Positions 1-5,745 of a DNA stretch of 7,061 nt are shown here, one piece after another. The first letter of the stretch is position 1. Each line of letters begins with the position of its first letter. The DNA lies in the NCBI GenBank assembly GCA_017413675.1, contig JAFPSR010000056.1, forward strand, positions 1 to 7,061, written 5' to 3'. The notes under the pieces are model-generated. The model saw only the letters and a program-made list of their open reading frames with translations, was not told the DNA's origin and did not search any database. A program made the translations under genes and the position numbers. Origin of the DNA: Clostridia bacterium. GTDB taxonomy: Bacteria; Bacillota_A; Clostridia; Christensenellales; UBA1750.

Positions 1-873
1 TACGCCTCCCTCTTCGGCACAGACCCGATGTTCCTTTTAGTGGTGGTCCTTCTGACTTCCCTGGGAACCTGGGGCCTGCCGCAGATGGTCGGCAAGTTCT
101 ATGCCATCAAGAATGAGGATTCCATCCGGAAGGGCACCATCATTTCCACGTTCTTCGCAATCGTGGTTGCCGGCGGCTGTTACTTCCTGGGCGGTTTCGG
201 AAGACTGTACAACGTCGATGTTGCCAGGGATGGCTTTGACGCGATCATCCCGCAGATGCTGTCCAACCTGCCGGCCCTGATCATCGGGATCGTGGTCGTG
301 CTGGTTCTCTCGGCTTCCATGTCGACCCTGTCCTCCCTGGTTCTGACCAGCGCCTCCACCATTACGCTGGATCTGATCAATCCCCTGCGCAAGAAGAAGG
401 AAGAGGACAAATCGACGCTTTCCCTGGTGCGCGTGTTCATTGTTGTATTTATCGTAATTTCTGCTCTGATCGCTATTAAGCAGGCGAAGAGCAAGAGCCT
501 GTTCATTGCCCAGATGATGGGTGTCTCCTGGGGCGCGCTGGCCGGCGCCTTCCTGGCACCCTTCCTCTACGGGCTGTACTACAGGAAAACGACCAAAGCT
601 GCGGTTGTTGCCTGTTTTATCTGGGGTGTAGGACTGGAAATCGTCCAGCTGATGATTTCCCTGGGACTGTTCAGTGTTGCTGAGATCCCTGTCCTTTCCG
701 TTGTTTTCCGGAACTCCCTGTATTCCGGCGTGGTTGCCATGGTTGGCGGCCTGATCATCGTTCCCGTCGTCAGCGTGTTGTCCCGCAAAACGATGCCGGG
801 CGGCATCGAGGAGAAATTCTCCTGCTACAATGACAAGAAGACGGTCGGAATTACCGACAACCTCGGTAAATAG
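1..873 (+). CDS. Sodium:solute symporter (SSS family), C-terminal part; gene starts before the window
   Basis: This is the C-terminal 290 residues of an integral membrane carrier of the sodium:solute symporter family (PutP/PanF-like), which couples uptake of a small organic solute to sodium entry. The reading frame is open from base 1, so the ATG at 28 is internal. Seen in the sequence: a GTWGLPQ motif followed by a charged loop with an arginine, as in the conserved cytoplasmic loop of this family; about six hydrophobic segments; and MSTLSS at bases 319-336, at the end of a helix. That last motif matches the Ser/Thr sodium-site signature known from PutP. A lysine-rich loop follows it, and the tail is hydrophilic and ends in TAG. 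The substrate cannot be read from the sequence. The next gene, a phenylacetate-CoA ligase 31 nt downstream, makes an aromatic or other monocarboxylate plausible (inference). Family assignment is firm; substrate is unknown. Confidence 0.88.
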   Translation, partial: YASLFGTDPMFLLVVVLLTSLGTWGLPQMVGKFYAIKNEDSIRKGTIISTFFAIVVAGGCYFLGGFGRLYNVDVARDGFDAIIPQMLSNLPALIIGIVVVLVLSASMSTLSSLVLTSASTITLDLINPLRKKKEEDKSTLSLVRVFIVVFIVISALIAIKQAKSKSLFIAQMMGVSWGALAGAFLAPFLYGLYYRKTTKAAVVACFIWGVGLEIVQLMISLGLFSVAEIPVLSVVFRNSLYSGVVAMVGGLIIVPVVSVLSRKTMPGGIEEKFSCYNDKKTVGITDNLGK

Positions 874-875
874 CC

Positions 876-890
876 TTGGGGTTACCCCAG
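876..890 (+). other. Small hairpin between symporter and paaK
   Basis: TGGGG and CCCCA pair across a TTA loop, with one further T-G wobble pair. The hairpin lies directly after the symporter stop and ends three bases before the paaK Shine-Dalgarno. There is no real T-tract after it, so it is not a convincing terminator. It might tune mRNA stability or translation between the two genes (inference). Confidence 0.4.
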
Positions 891-904
891 TTTAGGAGAA
901 GAAT

Positions 905-2212
905 ATGACCAACTATTATCAGAAAGAAATCGAAACAGCTTCACGGGAAACGATCCTGAAGATTCAGAACGAAAAGATCGTCAAGCAGGTAAAGAACGTC
1001 TACGAGAACGTGCCTTACTACCGGAACCTGATGGACCAGAAGGGCGTAAAGCCCGAAGACATCAAAGGCGTGGAGGATATCCACCTCCTGCCGTTCCTGA
1101 GCAAGAGCGACCTGCGGGACGCCTATCCCTACGGCCTGCTCGGGACCGACATGAAGAATGTCGTACGCATCCATTCCACCTCCGGGACGACCGGCAAACG
1201 CGTGGTTGCTTTCTACACCCAGCATGACATTGACCTCTGGAACGAGTGCTGTGCCCGCGCAATTACCGCGGTGGGCGGCACCAAGGATGATGTTGTGCAG
1301 GTATGCTACGGTTACGGCCTGTTCACGGGCGGCGCCGGCCTGGACGGCGGCTCCCACAAGGTCGGTTCCCTGACCCTGCCGATGTCCTCCGGCAATACGG
1401 ACAGGCAGATCCAGTTCATGATGGACCTGAATGCCACGATCCTGTGCTGCACCCCGTCCTATGCCGCCTATATCGGCGAAGCGCTGGCGGAAAAAGGGTA
1501 TAAACCCGAGGACAATAAGCTCAAGGCCGGCATCTTCGGGGCGGAGCCCTGGACGGAAGAGATGCGCAGGGGCATCGAGAAGAGCCTCGGCATCAAAGCC
1601 TATGACATTTACGGCCTGACCGAGATCAGCGGCCCCGGCGTTTCCTTCGAATGCGAGGAACAGACCGGAATGCATATCAACGAGGACCATTTCTATGCGG
1701 AAATCATCGACCCGGATACCGGGGAAGTGCTGCCGGAAGGATCCAAGGGCGAACTGGTATTCACCTGCCTGGACAAGGAAGGCTTCCCGCTGATCCGTTA
1801 CCGCACCCGTGACATCTGCGTCCTCTCCCGGAAACCCTGTTCCTGCGGAAGAACGCATGTCAAGATGACCAAGCCCATGGGCAGAAGCGATGATATGCTG
1901 ATCATCCGCGGCGTCAACGTGTTCCCGAGCCAGATTGAGACAGTCCTTCTGAACGAGGGGTATACCCCCAACTACCAGATCGTTGTCGACCGCGCCAACA
2001 ATAACGATACCCTGGATGTGTATGTAGAACTTGCTCCCGAACAGTTCTCTGATAAGATCTCGGATATCCAGAACAATGAGCGGAAACTCGAAGGTGCCAT
2101 GCGCAACATGCTCGGGATCGGGGCAAAGATGCATCTCGTTCCGCCCAAGTCCATCACCCGCAGCGAAGGCAAGGCAGTCCGCGTGATTGACAAGCGCAAG
2201 CTGCATGACTGA
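905..2212 (+). CDS. paaK: Phenylacetate-CoA ligase (PaaK-type aryl-acyl adenylate-forming enzyme)
   Basis: This soluble enzyme of the ANL superfamily joins an aryl acid to CoA with ATP through an acyl-adenylate. The 435 residues match the usual PaaK length. Seen in order: the phosphate-binding loop STSGTTGK (91-98); YGLTE (236-240), the A5 motif; YRTRD (299-303), with the ribose-binding aspartate; GRSDD...RGVNVFP (326-341), the hinge and A8 region; and SEGKAVRV (420-427), whose Lys423 is the expected adenylation lysine. C250, C312 and C314 with nearby histidines could form a metal site (inference). AGGAG at 894-898 lies six bases before the ATG. The gene is followed after 26 nt by an ACT-domain gene, a pairing seen in anaerobes beside indolepyruvate:ferredoxin oxidoreductase. 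In that setting the ligase may run either way, forming aryl-CoA or recovering ATP from it. Phenylacetate is the default substrate; indoleacetate or other aryl acids are possible. Confidence 0.93.
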   Translation: MTNYYQKEIETASRETILKIQNEKIVKQVKNVYENVPYYRNLMDQKGVKPEDIKGVEDIHLLPFLSKSDLRDAYPYGLLGTDMKNVVRIHSTSGTTGKRVVAFYTQHDIDLWNECCARAITAVGGTKDDVVQVCYGYGLFTGGAGLDGGSHKVGSLTLPMSSGNTDRQIQFMMDLNATILCCTPSYAAYIGEALAEKGYKPEDNKLKAGIFGAEPWTEEMRRGIEKSLGIKAYDIYGLTEISGPGVSFECEEQTGMHINEDHFYAEIIDPDTGEVLPEGSKGELVFTCLDKEGFPLIRYRTRDICVLSRKPCSCGRTHVKMTKPMGRSDDMLIIRGVNVFPSQIETVLLNEGYTPNYQIVVDRANNNDTLDVYVELAPEQFSDKISDIQNNERKLEGAMRNMLGIGAKMHLVPPKSITRSEGKAVRVIDKRKLHD

Positions 2213-2238
2213 CGGTCATACGGGAAAGGAGAATCATA

Positions 2239-2670
2239 ATGGCTATTACTCAGTTATCCGTTTTCCTCGAAAATCAGCCAGGACGCCTGGCACAGGCGCT
2301 CCGCCTGATCTCTGCGGCTGGCGTGAATATCCGTGCCATGAGCCTGGCGGACACCAAGGATTTCGGCATCCTGCGCATCATCGTTTCGGATGTGGAGAAG
2401 ACCAAGGAAATCTTGAAGAATGAATCCGTTGTCATCGAGACCGGCGTTATCGCCGTCCGAATGGAGGATCAGGCCGGTGCGCTTTACAACATCCTGCAGG
2501 TTCTGGAAGAAGCCGATATTAATGTGGAATACCTGTATGCTTTTACAGGCCGCAAGGATGCCAGCGCCTACGTTGTCCTCCGTGTCAATGAAACCGAACT
2601 GGCGGAAAAAGCCCTGAAAGAGAAGAACATCCACACGCTTTCCAACGACGAGATGATCAGTCAGCTGTAA
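2239..2670 (+). CDS. Tandem ACT-domain protein, likely amino-acid sensor
   Basis: This small cytosolic protein of 143 residues is built almost wholly of two ACT domains, about residues 4-68 and 70-136. Each shows the beta-alpha-beta start with a ligand loop: ENQPGRLAQAL near 11-21 and EDQAGALYNIL near 76-86. The conserved glycine sits at the strand-helix turn. ACT domains usually bind amino acids at dimer interfaces and control a partner enzyme. There is no DNA-binding or catalytic domain, so it should act by binding its ligand and another protein. AAGGAG at 2226-2231 lies seven bases before the ATG, and the paaK stop is 26 nt upstream, so the two genes probably form one transcript. A role as an aromatic-amino-acid-responsive regulator of the ligase or its pathway is inference. 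The fold assignment is firm. Confidence 0.9.
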   Translation: MAITQLSVFLENQPGRLAQALRLISAAGVNIRAMSLADTKDFGILRIIVSDVEKTKEILKNESVVIETGVIAVRMEDQAGALYNILQVLEEADINVEYLYAFTGRKDASAYVVLRVNETELAEKALKEKNIHTLSNDEMISQL

Positions 2671-2679
2671 GTTCCCTGC

Positions 2680-2710
2680 ACTGCCGCCGGACAGAAAAGC
2701 CGGCGGCAGT
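2680..2710 (+). terminator. Perfect 11-bp hairpin after the ACT gene, probably a weak or leaky terminator
   Basis: ACTGCCGCCGG (2680-2690) pairs perfectly with CCGGCGGCAGT (2700-2710) around a nine-base loop. The stem is very stable, but the following ATTCTTAT is a poor T-tract. Only 34 nt separate it from the next start codon, with no room for an obvious promoter. Partial termination with read-through into the amidohydrolase gene, or a 3'-end stabilising or processing role, fits best. Confidence 0.65.
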
Positions 2711-2744
2711 ATTCTTATCCCGAAGAAAAAACCGGAGGCATCCT

Positions 2745-3548
2745 ATGCAGATTATCGATGCACATACCCATACTTTCCCGGATCGTCTGGCCGAACGCGC
2801 GATATCCGTTCTGGCCCGGCAGGGCGGTATTTCCCCGTATCTGAACGGGACCGTGGATGCCCTGACGGCTTCCATGCAGGAGGCCGGGGTTGCCGTAAGC
2901 ATGGTTCTGCCGGTTGCCACCTCGCCCAGGCAGGTGCATACGATCAATGTGCTCTCGGCGCAGATGAACGGAAAGCGCGGCCTGTTTTATGCCGGTGCGA
3001 TCCATCCGGATACCGAGAATGTGGAGGAAGAACTGGACTTTATCCGGGACGCCGGCTTGTTCGGCATTAAGCTGCATCCGGATTACCAGGGAACGTTCTT
3101 TGATGATGAACGGTACCTCAGGATCATGGAACAGGCAGCCAGACGTGGCCTTATGACCGTAACCCATGCGGGACTGGATATCGCCTATCCGGACTGCATC
3201 CACTGTACGGCGGACCATATCCTCCATGTCCTGGAAGAATTGAAAGGTGTGATCGAGGACCGGCTGATCCTGGCCCATATGGGGAGTTATGCCGATACGG
3301 ACGAAATCCTGGAGAGGGTAGCGGGGAAGCCCGTCTATATGGATACGGCTTTCGTCCTGGATGAATACCCGGAAAGATGTCTGAAAATAATCCGCAGGCA
3401 TTCCGCCTCCCGGGTCCTGTTCGCAACGGATTCCCCCTGGAAACCCCAGAAGGAATATGTGCAGAGGATCCTTTCCCTGCCGCTGTCCGAGGAGGAAAAA
3501 GAGCAGATCTGCTGGGGCAACGCAGCCCGGATCCTTCATCTGGAATAA
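2745..3548 (+). CDS. Metal-dependent amidohydrolase, amidohydrolase-2 / ACMSD-like
   Basis: This predicted cytosolic TIM-barrel metal enzyme has 267 residues, near the short end for its family. Seen: the first-strand metal motif DAHTH with H7 and H9; a GIKLHP strand at 107-112; H141 after a TVT strand; LAHMG with H178; and LFATDSPW with D229, the usual last-strand aspartate. This pattern (HxH, His, His, Asp) belongs to the amidohydrolase-2 superfamily of decarboxylases, hydratases and hydrolases acting on carboxylic acids and lactones. TatD-type nucleases share the pattern and cannot be wholly excluded, but the TDSPW ending and the KLHP strand favour amidohydrolase-2. GGAGG at 2734-2738 lies six bases upstream of the ATG. 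It stands between two hairpins and is probably read from the upstream ligase transcript. A part in aromatic-acid metabolism is only suggested by position; the substrate is unknown. Confidence 0.85.
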   Translation: MQIIDAHTHTFPDRLAERAISVLARQGGISPYLNGTVDALTASMQEAGVAVSMVLPVATSPRQVHTINVLSAQMNGKRGLFYAGAIHPDTENVEEELDFIRDAGLFGIKLHPDYQGTFFDDERYLRIMEQAARRGLMTVTHAGLDIAYPDCIHCTADHILHVLEELKGVIEDRLILAHMGSYADTDEILERVAGKPVYMDTAFVLDEYPERCLKIIRRHSASRVLFATDSPWKPQKEYVQRILSLPLSEEEKEQICWGNAARILHLE

Positions 3549-3563
3549 ACGGGAACAGCCAGG

Positions 3564-3605
3564 ACGGCCTGTCATCCATCAGGGACGGCGGGCCGTTTTT
3601 GTTTT
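3564..3605 (+). terminator. Strong intrinsic terminator after the amidohydrolase gene
   Basis: ACGGCCTGTC (3564-3573) pairs with GGCGGGCCGT (3587-3596) over ten positions, two of them G-T wobbles, with a 13-base loop. TTTTTGTTTT follows directly. The position 15 nt after the stop codon and the clear T-tract make this a classic rho-independent terminator, closing the upstream unit before the promoter at 3627. Confidence 0.88.
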
Positions 3606-3626
3606 CCCGGGATTCCGGCCCGGGGA

Positions 3627-3656
3627 TTGACAATAATCTGTTATATAACATAAAAT
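3627..3656 (+). promoter_or_regulatory. Sigma-A-like promoter for the acyltransferase-DUF6320-DegV unit
   Basis: A perfect TTGACA (3627-3632) is followed after 18 bases by TAAAAT (3651-3656), one mismatch from the -10 consensus. Transcription would start near 3663. The region is AT-rich in an otherwise GC-rich window and sits just after a terminator, as expected for a real promoter. It gives a leader of about 70 nt to the ATG at 3735 but only about nine to the ATG at 3672, which favours the later start. Confidence 0.75.
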
Positions 3657-3670
3657 AATCTTAAAGATTA
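3639..3670. promoter_or_regulatory. Two palindromes in the promoter, candidate operators
   Basis: TGTTATATAACA (3639-3650) is a perfect 12-bp palindrome filling the spacer between -35 and -10. TAATCTTAAAGATTA (3656-3670) has perfect 7-bp arms around one central base and covers the likely start of transcription. AATAATCT also occurs twice, at 3632-3639 and 3654-3661, 22 bases apart, about two helical turns. Both palindromes lie where a dimeric repressor of TetR or similar type would block RNA polymerase. No regulator gene is in the window. Palindromes arise more easily in AT-rich DNA, so this is a candidate only. Confidence 0.45.
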
Positions 3671-3726
3671 GATGACGGGATTTTGCGTACAATATGCGCA
3701 GCCCCGTTCCCGGATACGCCGGGGCT

Positions 3727-3737
3727 GGAGGAAAATG
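3727..3737 (+). promoter_or_regulatory. Ribosome site and preferred start codon of the condensation-like gene
   Basis: GGAGG (3727-3731) is followed by the ATG at 3735 after only three bases, which is tight. The competing ATG at 3672 has no Shine-Dalgarno and would add 21 arginine-rich residues unlike the start of a globular domain. The domain proper begins at WFRLDNA, a few residues after the 3735 start. Confidence 0.65.
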
Positions 3738-5027
3738 GGAAGGAAAACGAAGTGGTTCCGGCTGGACAATGCAGCCCTGATCTTCCCGGCGGCTATGCGG
3801 AGGGGCTGGAACAATGCGTTCCGGGTTTCCGTAACCCTGACGGAGCCGGTGGATATCGATTGCCTGCGGAAAGCGGCAGAGAGTATGCGGGACAGGTTCC
3901 CGACTTTTTTTGTGCGCCTGCGGACCGGGGTGTTCTGGTATTATCTGGAGGAAATCACACAGGAAGTCCCGATCCGGGAGGAATATGCCTATCCGTTAAC
4001 CCCGATGAGCCGGAAGGATCTGCGCAGAAGCTGTATCCGCATCCTGTATTACGGCAGCCGGATCGCGGTGGAATTCTTTCATGCGGTTACGGACGGGACC
4101 GGCGGGATGGTGTTTGTAAAGAACCTGACGGCAGCCTATCTGCGGTACCGGGAACAGGCGGATATTCCGTGTACGAACGGGATCCTGGATATGGAGCAGG
4201 CACCGCTCCCGGAGGAAACCCGGGATCTTTTCCCGCTCCTGAGCGGACCGAAGGCGATGGGGCGTGGGGAAGAGAATGCCTGCCGGCTGGGCGGGGAAAA
4301 GGAACCGGACGGGTTCCGGCACCTGATCACAGGGATTGTACCGACGGATTCCCTGCTGGAGAAGGCGCATGCCTGCCGTGTCTCCGTGACAGCATTCCTC
4401 TGTGCCGTGATGGCGGAAAGTATTGCCCGGCTGCAGGCAAAACAAGTCCGGGAAAAACACTGGAAACCTGTGAAAATTACCGTCCCGGTCAATCTGCGCC
4501 GGGTATTCGGACAATCCACCCTCCGGAATTTCGCATTGACGGTGAATGTCGGATATGATCCGGGGATGGGGGAGTATACACTGGAAGAAATAGCCGGGCA
4601 GATTTCCCACCAGCTTGCCTGGGAAATCGTTCCCCAAAGGATGGCAGCAAGGATTGCAGCTAATGTGAATCCCCAGAAGATTCCCCTGATCTGTGCGCTT
4701 CCGCTCTTTATCAAAAACCCGGTCATGCGGTCTATCTACCTGTCCAGTGAACGGAAAGGCTGTCTGAATATTTCCAATCTCGGGAATGTAGAGCTTCCGG
4801 CGGAGATGACTTCCCGGATCCGGCGGCTCCAGTTCATCATCGGGGTACAGGCCAGTTATCCGAATAACTGTTCCGTGGTTTCCTGGAACGGGAAAACGTA
4901 CATCAATATGATCCGGAATGTGAAAAGCGCGGAGCTGGAAAGGCTCTTTTTCTCCCGTCTGGTGGAAATCGGGATTCCTGTGGAAATAGAAAGCAACAAC
5001 AGGAGGGAAAAGGAATGTACTGTGTAA
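3735..5027 (+). CDS. Condensation-domain-like acyltransferase (alcohol acetyltransferase / NRPS-C fold)
   Basis: This is a 430-residue protein from the preferred start, or 451 from the ATG at 3672. It resembles the stand-alone members of the CoA-dependent acyltransferase / NRPS condensation superfamily, often annotated as alcohol acetyltransferase in Clostridia. Seen: an N-terminal WFRLDNAALIFP block; FFHAVTDGTGG with the catalytic HxxxDG signature (H116, D120, G121 in the short numbering); and PVNLRRVFG followed by TLRNF, which resembles the second-half NLR motif of such acyltransferases. A C-terminal half fits the pseudo-dimeric fold. It has no signal peptide or clear membrane helix. The expected reaction is transfer of an acyl group from a thioester to an alcohol or amine; donor and acceptor are unknown. 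Its end overlaps the next gene by 13 nt in another frame, so the two are surely co-transcribed and probably translationally coupled. The fold is fairly sure, the substrate not. Confidence 0.8.
   Translation: MGRKTKWFRLDNAALIFPAAMRRGWNNAFRVSVTLTEPVDIDCLRKAAESMRDRFPTFFVRLRTGVFWYYLEEITQEVPIREEYAYPLTPMSRKDLRRSCIRILYYGSRIAVEFFHAVTDGTGGMVFVKNLTAAYLRYREQADIPCTNGILDMEQAPLPEETRDLFPLLSGPKAMGRGEENACRLGGEKEPDGFRHLITGIVPTDSLLEKAHACRVSVTAFLCAVMAESIARLQAKQVREKHWKPVKITVPVNLRRVFGQSTLRNFALTVNVGYDPGMGEYTLEEIAGQISHQLAWEIVPQRMAARIAANVNPQKIPLICALPLFIKNPVMRSIYLSSERKGCLNISNLGNVELPAEMTSRIRRLQFIIGVQASYPNNCSVVSWNGKTYINMIRNVKSAELERLFFSRLVEIGIPVEIESNNRREKECTV
5001..5006 (+). promoter_or_regulatory. Ribosome site for the zinc-ribbon membrane gene, inside the upstream gene
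   Basis: A full-consensus AGGAGG lies within the last codons of the acyltransferase gene, eight bases before the ATG at 5015. It fixes the start of the overlapping gene and allows coupled or independent initiation. Confidence 0.8.
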
Positions 5028-5710
5028 AATGCGGGGTGAAACTGCAGGACGGGGTGAAAGCCTGTCCGTTATGCCATACGATCGTCCCGGTGCACCTGGA
5101 AGAGGAGGGGGAAGAACCCCGTCTGTACTCCGACAGGTTCCCCGCGGAGGACAGGCAGGCCTCCTATACCCTTCTGGGATTCATGACGGCGATGATGGCT
5201 GCTGCCGCGCTGATCTGTTATTTCATCTGCCTGCGCATTTACGGGGAAGCCGCGTGGTCCGGATATGTCCTTACGGGGCTGGGGCTGGCCTGGACGATGC
5301 TGGTGCTCCCGTTCTGGTTCCGCCGTTTCCGGCCTATGGTCTTTATCCCGATTGATTTTGCCGCCATCGCCCTGGTCTGCCTGTATGTCTGCCTGAAGAG
5401 GGGGCAGACCTGGTTCTTTCCCTTCGCCCTGCCGGTCATTGCCGTTTCCTGTGCCTATGTGCTTACGGCGATTGCTCTGCTGCGGTATATCCGCGGCGGC
5501 CGGCTGTTTATCCTGGGCGGGTTGAGCATCGGGGCGGGAGCAGTCTCCATGCTGATTGAACTGTTCGTGCATATCCGTTTCCAGGTCCCGTTTTTCCGGT
5601 GGTCCCTGTACAGCGTGATTTTCTTCTCCTGTCTGGGACTGTTCCTGATCCTGGCGGGAATTATCCCGCCGCTGCGGGAATATCTGGAGAGGAAGCTGTT
5701 TATTCAGTAG
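5015..5710 (+). CDS. Zinc-ribbon six-helix membrane protein, DUF6320-like
   Basis: This 231-residue protein has an N-terminal zinc ribbon and a membrane domain. The ribbon has CVKC (C3, C6) and CPLC (C17, C20). An acidic linker with EEEGEE follows. About six hydrophobic helices come next, near 52-74, 82-103, 108-127, 134-156, 164-187 and 197-219, then a short basic tail. The layout and start resemble the DUF6320 family of Clostridia, which I recall as neighbours of condensation-like alcohol acetyltransferases. No enzyme motif is visible in the membrane part, so it may anchor, regulate or transport for its partner (inference). The 13-nt overlap with the acyltransferase gene argues that the two work together. 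A hairpin lies inside its last codons (5653-5670), and the DegV gene follows after 31 nt. The topology is clear; the function is unknown. Confidence 0.8.
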   Translation: MYCVKCGVKLQDGVKACPLCHTIVPVHLEEEGEEPRLYSDRFPAEDRQASYTLLGFMTAMMAAAALICYFICLRIYGEAAWSGYVLTGLGLAWTMLVLPFWFRRFRPMVFIPIDFAAIALVCLYVCLKRGQTWFFPFALPVIAVSCAYVLTAIALLRYIRGGRLFILGGLSIGAGAVSMLIELFVHIRFQVPFFRWSLYSVIFFSCLGLFLILAGIIPPLREYLERKLFIQ

Positions 5711-5724
5711 AAAAACGCAAAAAA

Positions 5725-5745
5725 AGGAATTCGATGATCCGATGA
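5725..5745 (+). promoter_or_regulatory. DegV translation start region with a three-codon leader ORF
   Basis: AGGA (5725-5728) is followed five bases later by ATG at 5734, which opens a frame of only three codons (Met-Ile-Arg) ending in TGA at 5743-5745. That stop overlaps the DegV ATG at 5742 as ATGA. The DegV ATG itself is 13 bases from the same AGGA, a long spacing. DegV translation may therefore depend partly on reinitiation after the mini-ORF (inference). Confidence 0.4.

Noticed and set aside
941..2206. A 421-codon open frame on the minus strand opposite paaK
   Set aside because: It mirrors the ligase in a GC-rich gene with few stop-forming codons, its translation has no recognisable domain, and the plus strand has complete PaaK motifs and a good ribosome site.
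2715..3575. A 286-codon minus-strand frame opposite the amidohydrolase
   Set aside because: It is longer than the sense gene but has no family motifs, and it runs through the terminator. The sense frame has all the expected metal ligands.
3606..3624. CCCGGG repeated as a 6-bp stem between the terminator and the -35 box
   Set aside because: Short, very GC-rich self-complementary words are common here, and it lies upstream of the predicted transcript. No function can be supported.
3672..3734. The ATG at 3672 as the start of the condensation-like gene
   Set aside because: It has no ribosome site, lies about nine bases from the predicted start of transcription, and adds an arginine-rich stretch not expected for the fold. 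It remains possible.
3683..4558. A 291-codon plus-strand frame overlapping the condensation-like gene
   Set aside because: The translation is rich in Gly, Pro, Arg and Asp, typical of a shifted frame of a GC-rich gene, and the overlapping frame carries HxxxDG.
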